Part shown: positions 45,639 through 56,651 of the stretch, piece after piece
Numbering within the stretch: the first letter of the stretch is position 1
Layout of the letters: every line of letters begins with the position of its first letter
Assembly (NCBI RefSeq): GCF_008033135.1
Contig: NZ_CP041335.1
Location: forward strand, 2,919,925 to 2,983,924
Source of the DNA: Chitinolyticbacter meiyuanensis
GTDB taxonomy: Bacteria; Pseudomonadota; Gammaproteobacteria; Burkholderiales; Chitinibacteraceae
DNA length: 64,000 nucleotides
Reading direction: 5' to 3'
Program-made: the position numbers and the translations under genes
The notes under the pieces: model-generated
Told to the model about the DNA's origin: nothing
What the model saw: the letters and a program-made list of their open reading frames with translations, nothing else
Databases searched by the model: none

Positions 45639-46262
45639 ATGCCACATCAACTCTATATCGCCAACGGCGCCTGCTCGCTCGGCGCCCATGTCGTCGTGCG
45701 CGAACTCGGCCTGCCGGTCGAGATCGTCAAGGTCAAGACCCGCGTCGCCGATTCGCCCATCCACGCGGTCAATCCGCTCGGCCGCGTGCCGGCGCTGAAG
45801 CTGGAGGACGGCACCGTCATCACCGAGAACAGCGCCATCCTGCCATTCCTCGCCGACCTCGCCCCTGGCACACCGTTGTTCGCCCCGGCGGGCTCGGCCG
45901 AACGCGGGCTGATCCAGTCCTGGATTGGCTATTTCAGTGCCGAAGTGCATGCCGGCGGCTTTCGCGCGGTGAACCGGCCGGAGCGCTACAGCAACGATGA
46001 GGCTGCCTTCGACGGCATCCGCACCCAATCGCGCGCCACGCTGAAGCAGACCGTGGCCCATATCGATCGCCACTTGGCCGGCAAGGAATGGCTGGTGGGC
46101 AACCGCTTCACCATCGCCGATGCTTACCTCGGCGTATTCGTGCGCTGGATCGCCCGCTTCGGCACCGACTTCGCCGACCTCGAGCACCTGAACACCTTCC
46201 GCGAGCGCTACAACGCCCGTGCCAGCGTGCAGGCAGCGCTGGTGTTCGAGCAGCAGGAATAG
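45639..46262 (+). CDS. Glutathione S-transferase, beta-class-like
   Basis: 207 residues from the ATG at 45639 (CTGGAG upstream). The amino-terminal LYIANGACSLGAHVVVREL matches the beta-class GST pattern, in which the catalytic Cys is in the ACSL motif; ENSAILPFLADL binds glutathione. The helical domain ends with FTIADAYLGVFVRW. Last gene of the sigma-54 operon with the nitroreductase and methyltransferase genes. Confidence 0.87.
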   Translation: MPHQLYIANGACSLGAHVVVRELGLPVEIVKVKTRVADSPIHAVNPLGRVPALKLEDGTVITENSAILPFLADLAPGTPLFAPAGSAERGLIQSWIGYFSAEVHAGGFRAVNRPERYSNDEAAFDGIRTQSRATLKQTVAHIDRHLAGKEWLVGNRFTIADAYLGVFVRWIARFGTDFADLEHLNTFRERYNARASVQAALVFEQQE

Positions 46263-46276
46263 GGGAAACAACCCAT

Positions 46277-46302
46277 GGCGGCTGACCGGCTGGTCAGCCG
46301 CC
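46277..46302. terminator. Bidirectional hairpin between GST and folA
   Basis: Perfect 11-bp stem GGCGGCTGACC / GGTCAGCCGCC with a 4-nt loop between two convergent genes. No U-tract. Confidence 0.6.
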
Positions 46303-46306
46303 GGGA

Positions 46307-48110
<1,804 letters not shown>

Positions 48111-48183
48111 GTTCAATCCTTGTATGGGAACCGGGCTTGGACCGTTTGGTATCATACTGGTTTTACCGACGCAGCCGCATACC

Positions 48184-48738
48184 ATGAGCCAGCCCGAGCA
48201 CGACGACGACATCGAGTACGTCAGCAAATCACAGATGAAGCGCGACATGACCGCGCTGCAGGATCTGGGCGAGGCGCTGATCCCCCTGGAGCCCAAGGTG
48301 CTGCAAACGCTGGACCTGCCCGAACGGCTCTACAACGCGCTGATCGAGGCCAAGCGCCTTAAGGCCAACGGCGCCATCGCCCGCCAGAAACAATACATCG
48401 GCAAGCTGATGCGTGACGTCGATCCCGCGCCCATCCAGGCGCTGCTCGACGCCCGCGCTGGTGTCTCCGATCGCCACAATGCGTGGCTGCATCAGCTGGA
48501 ACGCGCCCGAGAAAGGTTGATCGGCGATGCCAAGACCGTGGAAGCGTTTGTCGAGCAGCATCCCGGTCTCGACATCCAGCGCCTGCGCCAGCTGATCCGC
48601 GCAGCACAGAAGGAGCGTGCCGACGCCGCTGCCGGCAAACAGGTACCGCCCAAGGCGTTCCGTGAGCTGTTCCAGCTGCTCAAGGAGATCATCCCCGAGC
48701 CGCCACTCGTACCGGATACAGAGGAAACCGACGACTGA
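48184..48738 (+). CDS. darP: Ribosome-associated protein DarP/YjgA (DUF615)
   Basis: 184 residues from the ATG at 48184. Small, charged, helical protein that binds the 50S subunit late in assembly. Family signatures YVSKSQMKRDMTALQ and ARQKQYIGKLMRD are clear. The stop overlaps the start of the HAD gene (TGATG), forming the set darP-HAD-mog-esterase with overlapping ends. Confidence 0.93.
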   Translation: MSQPEHDDDIEYVSKSQMKRDMTALQDLGEALIPLEPKVLQTLDLPERLYNALIEAKRLKANGAIARQKQYIGKLMRDVDPAPIQALLDARAGVSDRHNAWLHQLERARERLIGDAKTVEAFVEQHPGLDIQRLRQLIRAAQKERADAAAGKQVPPKAFRELFQLLKEIIPEPPLVPDTEETDD

Positions 48739-49397
48739 TGCCGCTGCCCGCCACGTTTGACGCACTGCTGTTCGACATGGACGGCACGCTGATCGATTCC
48801 ACGCCCTGCGTCGAGCGCATCTGGCGCCAGTGGGGCGCGGAAGTCGAGATCGACGTCGAGGACCTGATGGCGCATATGCACGGCGTGCGCGGTGTGGACA
48901 CGATCGCCCGCTTCGCCCCGCACCGCGATCTGCAGACTGAATTCGAGAAGCTGCTGCAGCGCGAGCTCACCGACCTTGATGGCACGGTCACCATCACTGG
49001 CATTCGCGAGCGCCTCGCTGAGCTTGGCCATGTACGCCACGCCATCGTGACCTCGGCCCCCAAAGTAATCGCCGAGACTAGGCTAGACTATTGCCGGCTC
49101 GCACTGCCACCAGTGCAGGTCTACGGCGAAGATGTAGCGCACGGCAAGCCCCATCCCGATCCCTACCAGCGCGGCGCCGCGCTGCTGGGCGTGGCCCCGG
49201 GCAACTGCCTGGCGTTCGAGGATGCGCCCAATGGCATCCGCTCGGCGAAGGCCGCCGGCATGACGGTGATCGCGCTCGCCACCTCGCACTCCCGCGACGA
49301 GCTGGCGGAAGCAGACGCGGTGATCGAAGACTGGCATGCGCTACGTTTCGTACCAGGTCCGGACGGGCGCGTACTTGTTGCATGGGAAGCCGCATGA
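48738..49397 (+). CDS. HAD-superfamily phosphatase, sugar-phosphatase/phosphoglucomutase-like subgroup
   Basis: 219 residues. HAD motifs: LLFDMDGTLIDST (nucleophile Asp), IVTSAP, GKPHPDPYQRGAALLG (Lys) and AFEDAPNGIRSAKAAGM (acid pair). Close to the YfbT/HxpA-like sugar phosphatases. Start overlaps darP stop, and its stop overlaps the mog start (ATGA). Confidence 0.85.
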   Translation: MPLPATFDALLFDMDGTLIDSTPCVERIWRQWGAEVEIDVEDLMAHMHGVRGVDTIARFAPHRDLQTEFEKLLQRELTDLDGTVTITGIRERLAELGHVRHAIVTSAPKVIAETRLDYCRLALPPVQVYGEDVAHGKPHPDPYQRGAALLGVAPGNCLAFEDAPNGIRSAKAAGMTVIALATSHSRDELAEADAVIEDWHALRFVPGPDGRVLVAWEAA

Positions 49398-49984
49398 GCG
49401 TGCTGCGCATCGGCCTTGTCGCCACCTCTGATCGCGCCAGCAGCGGCGTCTATGAAGACCAGGGTATCCCGGCATTGCAGGCGTGGCTGTCCCGCGCGCT
49501 GACCACGCCGTTCGAGGCTGTGGCCCGGCTGATTCCAGACGAGCGCGCGCAGATTGAAGCCACGCTGATCGACCTGATCGACAACCAGGGCTGCCAGCTG
49601 GTGCTGACCACCGGCGGCACCGGCCCGGCGCTGCGCGATGTCACCCCCGATGCGACGCTGGCCGTGGCCGATCGCGAGATGCCGGGCTTTGGTGAGCAGA
49701 TGCGCCAGATCAGCCTGCATTTCGTACCCACTGCCATCCTCAGCCGCCAAGTGGGCGCTATTCGCGGCCGCGCGCTGATTCTCAACCTGCCCGGCCAGCC
49801 GCGCGCCATCGCCGAAACGCTGGAAGGCGTAAAGGACGCCAATGGCGGCAGCGTGGTGGCCGGCATCTTCGCTGCCGTACCCTACTGCATCCAGCTGTTG
49901 GACGGCCCCTACATCGAAACCGATCCCGCCGTGGTCAAGGCCTTCCGCCCCAAGTCGGCGATCCGCCCCCAGGAAAACCCATGA
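49394..49984 (+). CDS. mog: Molybdopterin adenylyltransferase
   Basis: 196 residues from the ATG at 49394. Adenylates molybdopterin before molybdenum insertion. Conserved: GLVATSDRASSGVYEDQGIP, VLTTGGTGPALRDVTPDAT, NLPGQPRAIAETL. The start overlaps the HAD stop and the stop overlaps the esterase start, so four genes are tightly coupled. Confidence 0.93.
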   Translation: MSVLRIGLVATSDRASSGVYEDQGIPALQAWLSRALTTPFEAVARLIPDERAQIEATLIDLIDNQGCQLVLTTGGTGPALRDVTPDATLAVADREMPGFGEQMRQISLHFVPTAILSRQVGAIRGRALILNLPGQPRAIAETLEGVKDANGGSVVAGIFAAVPYCIQLLDGPYIETDPAVVKAFRPKSAIRPQENP

Positions 49985-50658
49985 GCCAGACCGAACTGTT
50001 GCCTTGTGTCGAAATCGCCACCAGCACCGACCCCGTCGCCAGCGTGATCTGGCTGCACGGCCTTGGCGCCGACGGCAATGATTTCGCGCCGGTGGTGCCG
50101 GAACTCGGCCTGCCTGACGAACTGGCCGTGCGCTTCGTGTTTCCGCACGCGCCCTACATGCCGATCAGTTGCAACAACGGCTATGTGATGCGCGCGTGGT
50201 ACGACATCCTGTACTTCGACGACATTGACCGCCATGCCGATGAAAACGGCGTGCGCCAATCGGTCGACCTGGTCCGCGCCCTGATTGCGAGGGAAAACGA
50301 GCGTGGTATCCCTACCAGCCGCATCGTCCTGGCCGGTTTCTCCCAAGGCGGCGCCATTGCCTACACTGCGGGCTTGACCCATCCAGATGCGTTCGCCGGC
50401 ATCGTTGCCCTGTCAACCTACCTGCCAGCGCCGCAGCTGTTGGGCAATGCCGAGAAGCTGCCGAACGCAGCCACATCGATCTTCGCCGCCCACGGCAACG
50501 CGGATCCAGTCGTGCCGTTCGCTCTCGGACAACAGGCAGCCGAGCAGGTAGCACGCTTTGGTAACCCGGTGGAGTGGCACAGCTATCCGATGCAGCACTC
50601 GGTGTGCCTGCCGGAAATCCAGCATATTGGCGCCTTCCTGAGGCGTGTGCTGGCTTGA
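49981..50658 (+). CDS. Carboxylesterase/phospholipase, EstB-like
   Basis: 225 residues. Alpha/beta-hydrolase of the carboxylesterase 2/acyl-protein thioesterase group: VIWLHGLGADGNDF, nucleophile GFSQGGAIAY, acid HGNADPVVPF, His in YPMQHSVCLPE. Full-length, cytosolic. Start overlaps mog stop (ATGA). Ends in a long terminator hairpin. Confidence 0.9.
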   Translation: MSQTELLPCVEIATSTDPVASVIWLHGLGADGNDFAPVVPELGLPDELAVRFVFPHAPYMPISCNNGYVMRAWYDILYFDDIDRHADENGVRQSVDLVRALIARENERGIPTSRIVLAGFSQGGAIAYTAGLTHPDAFAGIVALSTYLPAPQLLGNAEKLPNAATSIFAAHGNADPVVPFALGQQAAEQVARFGNPVEWHSYPMQHSVCLPEIQHIGAFLRRVLA

Positions 50659-50702
50659 GCCCTAACAACAACAGCGCCTGATGGCGCTGTTGTTGTTAGG
50701 GC
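50659..50702. terminator. Perfect 20-bp hairpin between convergent genes
   Basis: Stem from GCCCTAACAACAACAGCGCC (50659-50678) to its exact complement at 50683-50702, loop TGAT. Lies between the esterase and the PilZ-like gene and can serve both strands. No U-tract, but an unusually long perfect stem. Confidence 0.75.
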
Positions 50703-50712
50703 ATTCACCCAT

Positions 50713-52419
50713 TTATCGCATCACTTGCAGCGTCGCCCAGATCCAGTCCACGCCTTTTTCCATTACTGCATTCACGCCAACGGTAAAACTGCGATCGCGA
50801 GCCTGGACCTTGTACAAGCGGTCGCTGGCGTAGTCAGCCGCCGCCAGGATCAGTGTATTGACATTGGAGCCATCGCTGTTGCGATAAGGCAGGTAGAGTG
50901 CAAGCTTGCTGGTGTGCAGCTCGGCGCCGTCGAATTCGGAATACTCGGTGACCGTCATCGGTTCGGGCTTGCCACCCTGCACTTCGATATTCACGGCAAC
51001 CGGGGTGTTGGATAGCGACTGAATACCGGCATACACCTCGTCGGAGCCACGGCGCTCCAGCCGGCGCACCATGCACACGTGCCAGTTTTCAGCGCTGGCG
51101 AGTTTCACGCCCAGCACCACGCCAGGGCGGATCCACTGGTTTTCCGAATAACGCAGGATCGCGCCAAAGCCGCCGTCCGACTCGTTCTCGATCAGCCACG
51201 TCTGCGCTTCGGGCAGCTTGGGGGCGAAGGCCTGACCGATCGGCGCCTGCGCCAGCTTGGATCGGGTCCGCGCCGACACGAAGCCGTATAGCCGCATGTC
51301 CATCAACTCGTCATAGTCGACCTGGGTACGGGTCTCGACCGGCTGACGGGTGTATTTTTCATTGTCGGCCCGCACGCGCTGGCAGATGGCATCGAGGCCA
51401 TGCACGATCTCGGCGGTTTTCTGCACGCGGTGACGCGCGCTGCGTTGTACCTGCGCATTGCGGATCGACATGGTCCAGAACACGTCGAGGTGCTTGAGGA
51501 GCTCCAGCGCCGTCGGCGCGCGGCACTCGTTGCCGAGGCCCAGCTCGGCAGGCGCGGCACCAGCCTCCAGCTTTTTCAGTATGTCCTGCACCTCGTGCAG
51601 CAGATCGAACAGGCTCCAGTAACGGAATGGCTCACCCTGCGACTCGGGCTGGATCTTTTGCGGACCCTGCGCCTGCTGCAGATTCACGCAGTAATGATCG
51701 CGTTCTTCCTGATGCCGGCGATTGAGCTGCACCAGCTTGGACCAGTGATCGAGCCATTGGTCCACCCATTCGAGTTGGCGTACTGACAGATTGTTGGCCG
51801 AGACCGTCGCCAACATCAGCAGCTGGATGTATTCGTCGGCACAAGACGTGATCAGCCGATCGCGACCCTGGTAGAGCGGGAATGGATTGCTGTCGAAGCC
51901 CTCGACCTCGGACAGGCGATAGAAACGGTGTGCCAGGGTCCACAATTTGCCGGGCACCTTCTCGAAGCGGAAGTAGTGCCATTTGGCCTGGATCGCGATG
52001 TAGTGCAGGCTGCGTGCCAGCACCAGCGGCATGTGCTCCGAGAAGCCAGCAGTGCGATAGATTTCATCGCCTTCGTGCTCGATGAAGCGCTGGTAGCTGT
52101 CGATCAGCCGCTGCGAATAGCCAACGATGTCCTTCCACAACCCCTGCTCCATGTCCTTGGCCATGCGTGGGTTGGTGACGTACTGGTAGCACATCGCATC
52201 GAACGCGGTCTGCGCGGCGTTGTCGACGATGACGAGAGCCTGCAGGGTATCGAAATCGGGTTTGCGCGGCTGTTCGAGGTATTTGCCGATGGCTTCGTTG
52301 ACCCGGTCGAGCTGGGTTTTCGGGTCCAGATCCTCGATACGCTTACACCAGACCTGAGCAGTCTTGGCGTTGAGCAGCGGCGATTTCTCGCGCGCAAGCA
52401 GGCTGAAAAGGTCGCGCAT
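50713..52419 (-). CDS. Large protein with PilZ-like carboxy-terminal domain
   Basis: 568 residues from the ATG at 52419. Mostly helical with no signal peptide. Around residues 410-480 a beta-rich domain with IENESDGGFGAIL and later VRRLERRG recalls a PilZ domain, although the usual RxxxR switch is not obvious, so c-di-GMP binding is doubtful. The long helical front has no motif I can name. It lies 11 bp downstream of a SpoIIAA-like gene and the two may act together. Function unknown. Confidence 0.65.
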   Translation of the reverse strand: MRDLFSLLAREKSPLLNAKTAQVWCKRIEDLDPKTQLDRVNEAIGKYLEQPRKPDFDTLQALVIVDNAAQTAFDAMCYQYVTNPRMAKDMEQGLWKDIVGYSQRLIDSYQRFIEHEGDEIYRTAGFSEHMPLVLARSLHYIAIQAKWHYFRFEKVPGKLWTLAHRFYRLSEVEGFDSNPFPLYQGRDRLITSCADEYIQLLMLATVSANNLSVRQLEWVDQWLDHWSKLVQLNRRHQEERDHYCVNLQQAQGPQKIQPESQGEPFRYWSLFDLLHEVQDILKKLEAGAAPAELGLGNECRAPTALELLKHLDVFWTMSIRNAQVQRSARHRVQKTAEIVHGLDAICQRVRADNEKYTRQPVETRTQVDYDELMDMRLYGFVSARTRSKLAQAPIGQAFAPKLPEAQTWLIENESDGGFGAILRYSENQWIRPGVVLGVKLASAENWHVCMVRRLERRGSDEVYAGIQSLSNTPVAVNIEVQGGKPEPMTVTEYSEFDGAELHTSKLALYLPYRNSDGSNVNTLILAAADYASDRLYKVQARDRSFTVGVNAVMEKGVDWIWATLQVMR

Positions 52420-52430
52420 TGTTCTCTTTC

Positions 52431-52808
52431 TTATATCGAAGCCGGTGCCTTGGTGTCCGTGCCTTCCTGTGACAGCCAGTCCCGTGCCGCATCCACACTC
52501 GAAAATAACTCGATCTCGGCATCGGAAAGCAGCTGGTTCAGCCAGGCGGACCACGCCACCCACTGATCGTCGGATATCACCGCCACCCGTCCGAAATCCT
52601 GCTTGTGTTCGCGGGTGAATCGCACTTCCTCGACCGCCATGTCGAGGGTGTAGCTTATCATCTCCGTCAGATCGAATAACAGATTGGCATGTCCGCGGAA
52701 GCGTATTTCATACACTACGTTCTCCTCGAATTCGCGGAAGTCGGCCACGGTGAACTCGCCGATCACGGCGACGTGGACGTAGTTCTGCTCATGACTGATG
52801 CTGATCAT
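52431..52808 (-). CDS. SpoIIAA/STAS-like protein
   Basis: 125 residues from the ATG at 52808, chosen because GGAGG lies 5 nt upstream; another ATG 4 codons earlier is in frame. Small alpha/beta protein of the SpoIIAA-like/STAS type (YVHVAVIGEFTVADFREFEE, NLLFDLTEM). Some members bind membranes or act as anti-anti-sigma partners; no partner is visible here. Upstream of the PilZ-like gene. Confidence 0.72.
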   Translation of the reverse strand: MISISHEQNYVHVAVIGEFTVADFREFEENVVYEIRFRGHANLLFDLTEMISYTLDMAVEEVRFTREHKQDFGRVAVISDDQWVAWSAWLNQLLSDAEIELFSSVDAARDWLSQEGTDTKAPASI

Positions 52809-52896
52809 GACCACCTCCATGCAAACAGGGCTTGCTTGTCAGCATAGCTCGTCAGGGCGAGGCCGGGACAGCGGCAATGCTACCCTTCGTCAGGCT

Positions 52897-53637
52897 TCAG
52901 AGGCGTTGTAGGTCGATCAGCAGTTGGCGAGTATGCAGGGGCTGGCTACCCACGAGACTACCCACGAGCTGGCGCATCAGTGCCTTGGACTGAATCAACG
53001 CTGCATCGCTCGGTGCATCAGCGAGCTCGAGCAGTGCCTGCCCATCGATCTGGTCGCCCGGCATCAGCCCGTGACCAGAAACGAAGCCATAGCGCTGGCC
53101 GGCTTCGATGGGCTCGCCGGTCGCGGTTCGCCGCCAGTCGGGCGCGTAGCCGAGCTCGCCGAGCAAGGCGAGCTCGAAGCGACGCAGCATGGGTTCGATC
53201 GCCTGGCCCGCTTCGCGAGGCAATGACGACAGCGCACGGATTGCGTCGAAATAGGCGGTAAACAGCACGGGGTGCGCTGTATCGCGTGGCAACAGCTTGA
53301 GCAACAACTCGTTCAGGTAGAAGCCGCAAAGCAAGGATTGGCCGGCCAGCTGGGGGATGCCGCCCTGCCATTCGGCGGCATGCAGTGTGCGCACCTCGCC
53401 ACCACCAAACCAGGACAGCAGCAGCGGCTGGAAACCCAGCAACACTGCGCGTGCCTGCGACCCGGGCCGCTGCGCACCGCGGGCAACGATGGAGAGCCGG
53501 CCATGATCACGTGAGAAGACGTCGAGCAGTCGGCTAGTTTCCCGCCAGGCATGCTGGTGCAGCACGAAAGCCGGCTGGATGTCGACCCGCGGCGTGTCGG
53601 CACTGGCCTTGCGGCGCGGCTTTCTGGCAGCGGCCAT
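52897..53637 (-). CDS. recO: DNA repair protein RecO
   Basis: 246 residues. Mediates RecA loading in the RecFOR pathway. Amino OB-fold begins FVLHQHAWRETSRLLDVFSRDHGRLSIVARGA; the rest is helical, with YLNELLLKLLPRD. The zinc-binding Cys of some RecO proteins are absent, as in many proteobacteria. Sits 7 bp after era, the usual order. Confidence 0.93.
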   Translation of the reverse strand: MAAARKPRRKASADTPRVDIQPAFVLHQHAWRETSRLLDVFSRDHGRLSIVARGAQRPGSQARAVLLGFQPLLLSWFGGGEVRTLHAAEWQGGIPQLAGQSLLCGFYLNELLLKLLPRDTAHPVLFTAYFDAIRALSSLPREAGQAIEPMLRRFELALLGELGYAPDWRRTATGEPIEAGQRYGFVSGHGLMPGDQIDGQALLELADAPSDAALIQSKALMRQLVGSLVGSQPLHTRQLLIDLQRL

Positions 53638-53644
53638 GCGTGGC

Positions 53645-54565
53645 TTATTCGAAGCCCTGCTGGCGCAGCACCCGGGTATCGTCTGCCCAGCCGCTCTTCA
53701 CCTTGACCCAGACTTCGAGGTAGACCTTGGCATCGAACAGCTTTTCCATGTCGAGTCGCGCCTCGGTGCTGATGCGCTTGAGCTTCTCACCGTTCTTGCC
53801 GATCAGGATGGCCTTCTGGCTGTCGCGGTCGACCAGCACTGCGGCAAAGATACGGCGCAGCTCGCTGCCATCCTTGGTTTCCTCTTCATCGAACTTCTCG
53901 ATTTCCACCGTCATCGCGTAAGGCAATTCTTCGCCCAGCAGGCGGAAGATCTTTTCGCGCACGATCTCGGCGGCAAGGAAACGCTCGTTGCGGTCGGTGA
54001 CCTGGTCTTCGGCGTACAACGGCACCGACTCGGGCAGCAGAGGCTGCACGGCGGAGAGCAGCACGTCGAGTTTCTGCGCCTTCTGTGCCGATACGGGCAC
54101 GATGGCAGTGAAGTCACGCTGTGCCGACACGCGTTCGATGTAAGGCAGCAAAGCAGCCTTGTCGGCCAGTGTATCGACCTTGTTGATGACGAGCAGCACG
54201 GGACGATCCGGCGGCAACAGCTTGAGCACCGCTTCATCCTCGGCACCGAAACGCCCTGCCTCGACCACGAACAGGATCACGTCGACATCGGCCAGCGTCG
54301 TCGTGACGTTGCGATTCATCGCCAGGTTCAACGCGTTGCGATGGCGGGTCTGGAAGCCGGGGGTATCGACGAAGACAAACTGGGCCTCGTCGTTGGTCAA
54401 CACTCCGGTGATCCGATGCCGCGTAGTCTGGGCCTTGCGCGACGTGATGCTCAGCTTGAGGCCGATCAGGTGGTTGAGCAGCGTCGACTTGCCGACATTG
54501 GGCCGGCCCACGATGGCAATGAAGCCACAGCGATAGCCATCGCGCCCGACGATTTCTTCAGACAT
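53645..54565 (-). CDS. era: GTPase Era
   Basis: 306 residues. GTPase that binds 16S rRNA in 30S maturation. G1 [13 protein letters not shown]3 DTPGF, G4 NKVD, with the KH domain in the last third ([36 protein letters not shown] segment, residues about 245-290). 21 bp after rnc. Confidence 0.96.
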   Translation of the reverse strand: MSEEIVGRDGYRCGFIAIVGRPNVGKSTLLNHLIGLKLSITSRKAQTTRHRITGVLTNDEAQFVFVDTPGFQTRHRNALNLAMNRNVTTTLADVDVILFVVEAGRFGAEDEAVLKLLPPDRPVLLVINKVDTLADKAALLPYIERVSAQRDFTAIVPVSAQKAQKLDVLLSAVQPLLPESVPLYAEDQVTDRNERFLAAEIVREKIFRLLGEELPYAMTVEIEKFDEEETKDGSELRRIFAAVLVDRDSQKAILIGKNGEKLKRISTEARLDMEKLFDAKVYLEVWVKVKSGWADDTRVLRQQGFE

Positions 54566-54586
54566 GGAACTTCCTTTGCTCCGGGA

Positions 54587-55294
54587 TCAAAAGCGCTTGG
54601 CCTTGCCCGGGTAACGATCTTTCAGTGTGCCGAGCGCCTCGGCAGCCGCCGCTTGCTCGGCCACGCGCCGGCTCGGACCGGTGGCGCGGGTCTCGACCCC
54701 AAGTGCCTCGATCTGGCACCCCACTTCGAACATCTGGTTGGGCGAATCACCCTCCTGCCGCAGCACCGCATATTGCGGCAAAGCCACGCGGCGCGCCTGC
54801 AGCCACTCCTGCAACGCGGTCTTCGCGTCCTTGAGCGCACGCTCGGGATCGATCCCGGCAATACGCGGCAGGAACAGCCGCTCGACCACTGCTTGCGCCG
54901 CCTCGAAACCGCCATCGAACCAGACCGCGCCGAAGATCGCCTCCAATGCATCAGCCAGGATGGAAGGGCGACGATGCCCACCGCTCTTGAGTTCGCCTTC
55001 GCCGAGGTAAAGATAGTCGCCCAACGCCAGGCCGGTTGCGATCTCGGCCAGCGAGTCCTGACAGACGAGACTCGCGCGCAGGCGGGACAGCTCCCCTTCG
55101 CTCAACTGGGGAAATGCGAGATACAGCACCTTGGCGACGACGGCATTGAGCACGCTGTCGCCGACAAACTCGAGGCGCTCGTTATGAGTAGCGGAATGGC
55201 TGCGATGCGTCAGCGCTTGGCGCGCCAGCTTGGTATCGGCAAAAGCATAACCGAGCGCCTGCATCAGGCGCTCGGCTGGGAGGATGACACTCAC
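54587..55294 (-). CDS. rnc: Ribonuclease III
   Basis: 235 residues. Double-stranded RNA endonuclease. Signature NERLEFVGDSVLNAV (active-site Glu and Asp), second acidic site in DALEAIFGAVWFDGG, and the dsRNA-binding domain at the end (ALGVETRATGPSRRVAEQAAA). Start overlaps the DUF4845 stop by ATGA. Confidence 0.96.
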   Translation of the reverse strand: MSVILPAERLMQALGYAFADTKLARQALTHRSHSATHNERLEFVGDSVLNAVVAKVLYLAFPQLSEGELSRLRASLVCQDSLAEIATGLALGDYLYLGEGELKSGGHRRPSILADALEAIFGAVWFDGGFEAAQAVVERLFLPRIAGIDPERALKDAKTALQEWLQARRVALPQYAVLRQEGDSPNQMFEVGCQIEALGVETRATGPSRRVAEQAAAAEALGTLKDRYPGKAKRF

Positions 55295-55656
55295 TCGACG
55301 CTGGAACCCGAGGAGCCTTCGGCCTCGAAATCGAGCAGCAGGCTGATATTGGCAAACAGCGGAATCACTTTCTCGTACCCCACGCTGACCGTGGTCTTGC
55401 CACCGGCCTGCTGGATGATGAGATCGGCTGGCTTGACCGAGGTGATATAACCGATGGTGGCTTGACGTGTGAACGCCTCGCGGATCGCCGCCTGGTTGCC
55501 ACCTGGATTTTCCTGGGCAACAGCCTTCAGCGCCTTCTTGACGCCGAAATATTCGACATAGGCTGGAACCACCTTGAACCCGGTGATCGCGACCAGTGCC
55601 ACCACTATGGCGATGATGATGAAGCCGACGAACGACAAGCCCTTCTGACCACGCAT
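55291..55656 (-). CDS. DUF4845 membrane-anchored protein
   Basis: 121 residues. One amino-terminal membrane helix (GLSFVGFIIIAIVVALVAI), then a small periplasmic domain (VPAYVEYFGVKKALKAV). The DUF4845 gene between lepB and rnc is a standard arrangement in beta- and gammaproteobacteria. Function unknown. Stop overlaps the rnc start. Confidence 0.88.
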   Translation of the reverse strand: MRGQKGLSFVGFIIIAIVVALVAITGFKVVPAYVEYFGVKKALKAVAQENPGGNQAAIREAFTRQATIGYITSVKPADLIIQQAGGKTTVSVGYEKVIPLFANISLLLDFEAEGSSGSSVE

Positions 55657-55675
55657 TTTGATCTCCCCTCGCCGC

Positions 55676-56632
55676 TCAGCGGATCACGGTGCCGATGCGG
55701 CCCAGCTGTTTGTAGTTGAACCAGACGAAGAAGGCACGACCAACCACGTACTTGTCCGGCACGAAGCCCCAGTAGCGGCTGTCCGCGCTATGGTCGCGGT
55801 TGTCGCCCATCATGAAGTAGTGGCCTTCCGGCACCTTGCAGACAAAGCCGCTGTCATCATACTGGCAGTTTTCGCGGTACTGGTAGTTGCCCACCTGCTC
55901 GGCACGGATCCATGGCTGGTCGGGCACCACGAAGGTATCGTAGCGTTTGTCCTCCACCTCCTCGCGTACGCGCAGCACGTCCACCCGGGTGAACTCCTCG
56001 GCGTATTCGTCGGGGCCAACTACATCGGCAGTTACCAGCTTGCCGTTCACCGTCAGTTTCTTGTCGCGGTATTCGATGGTGTCGCCTGGCAGGCCGACCA
56101 CGCGCTTGATGTAGTTGATTGCCGGGTTTTCCGGATAGTTGAACACCATCACGTCGCCGTGTTGCGGCTGACCGACCGGGATCATCACGGTGTTGAGGAT
56201 CGGGGTGCGCACGCCGTAGGCGTATTTGTTCACCAGGATGAAATCGCCGACGACGAGGCCAGGCCGCATCGACGACGACGGGATCTGGTAGGGCTCCACC
56301 AGGAAGGAGCGCAGCAGGAACACCACCAGGATCACCGGAAAGAAACCACGGCCATACTCGACCCAGTCGCTCGGCCGCGCGCCTTGGCGCTTCCTGGCGA
56401 GCACGAACTTGTCGGCAGCCCAGATCACGCCGGTGACCAGCACAAAGATCAGCATCGCCGCTGCGATCGAGAAGAAGTTCACCAGCAGGATGAACACGCC
56501 GACGATCACGGCAAGGTAGCCGTACTGCACCAGCTGCGGCGGCTCGTCGCCCTTGCGTTCATGCTTGGCGCCGATCACCGAGAGGATGACGCCGGCGACG
56601 GCAAGCACGGCACCGATCAGTAACCAGTTCAT
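55676..56632 (-). CDS. lepB: Signal peptidase I
   Basis: 318 residues. Inner-membrane serine protease that cleaves Sec and Tat signal peptides. Two amino-terminal membrane helices; catalytic Ser in IPSSSMRPGLVVGDF and Lys in YIKRVVGLPGD, then MGDNRDHSADSRYWG. Slightly longer than E. coli LepB because of an inserted loop around residues 195-240. Between lepA and DUF4845. Confidence 0.95.
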   Translation of the reverse strand: MNWLLIGAVLAVAGVILSVIGAKHERKGDEPPQLVQYGYLAVIVGVFILLVNFFSIAAAMLIFVLVTGVIWAADKFVLARKRQGARPSDWVEYGRGFFPVILVVFLLRSFLVEPYQIPSSSMRPGLVVGDFILVNKYAYGVRTPILNTVMIPVGQPQHGDVMVFNYPENPAINYIKRVVGLPGDTIEYRDKKLTVNGKLVTADVVGPDEYAEEFTRVDVLRVREEVEDKRYDTFVVPDQPWIRAEQVGNYQYRENCQYDDSGFVCKVPEGHYFMMGDNRDHSADSRYWGFVPDKYVVGRAFFVWFNYKQLGRIGTVIR

Positions 56633-56651
56633 GCGGGTTTCCCTGTTGTGG

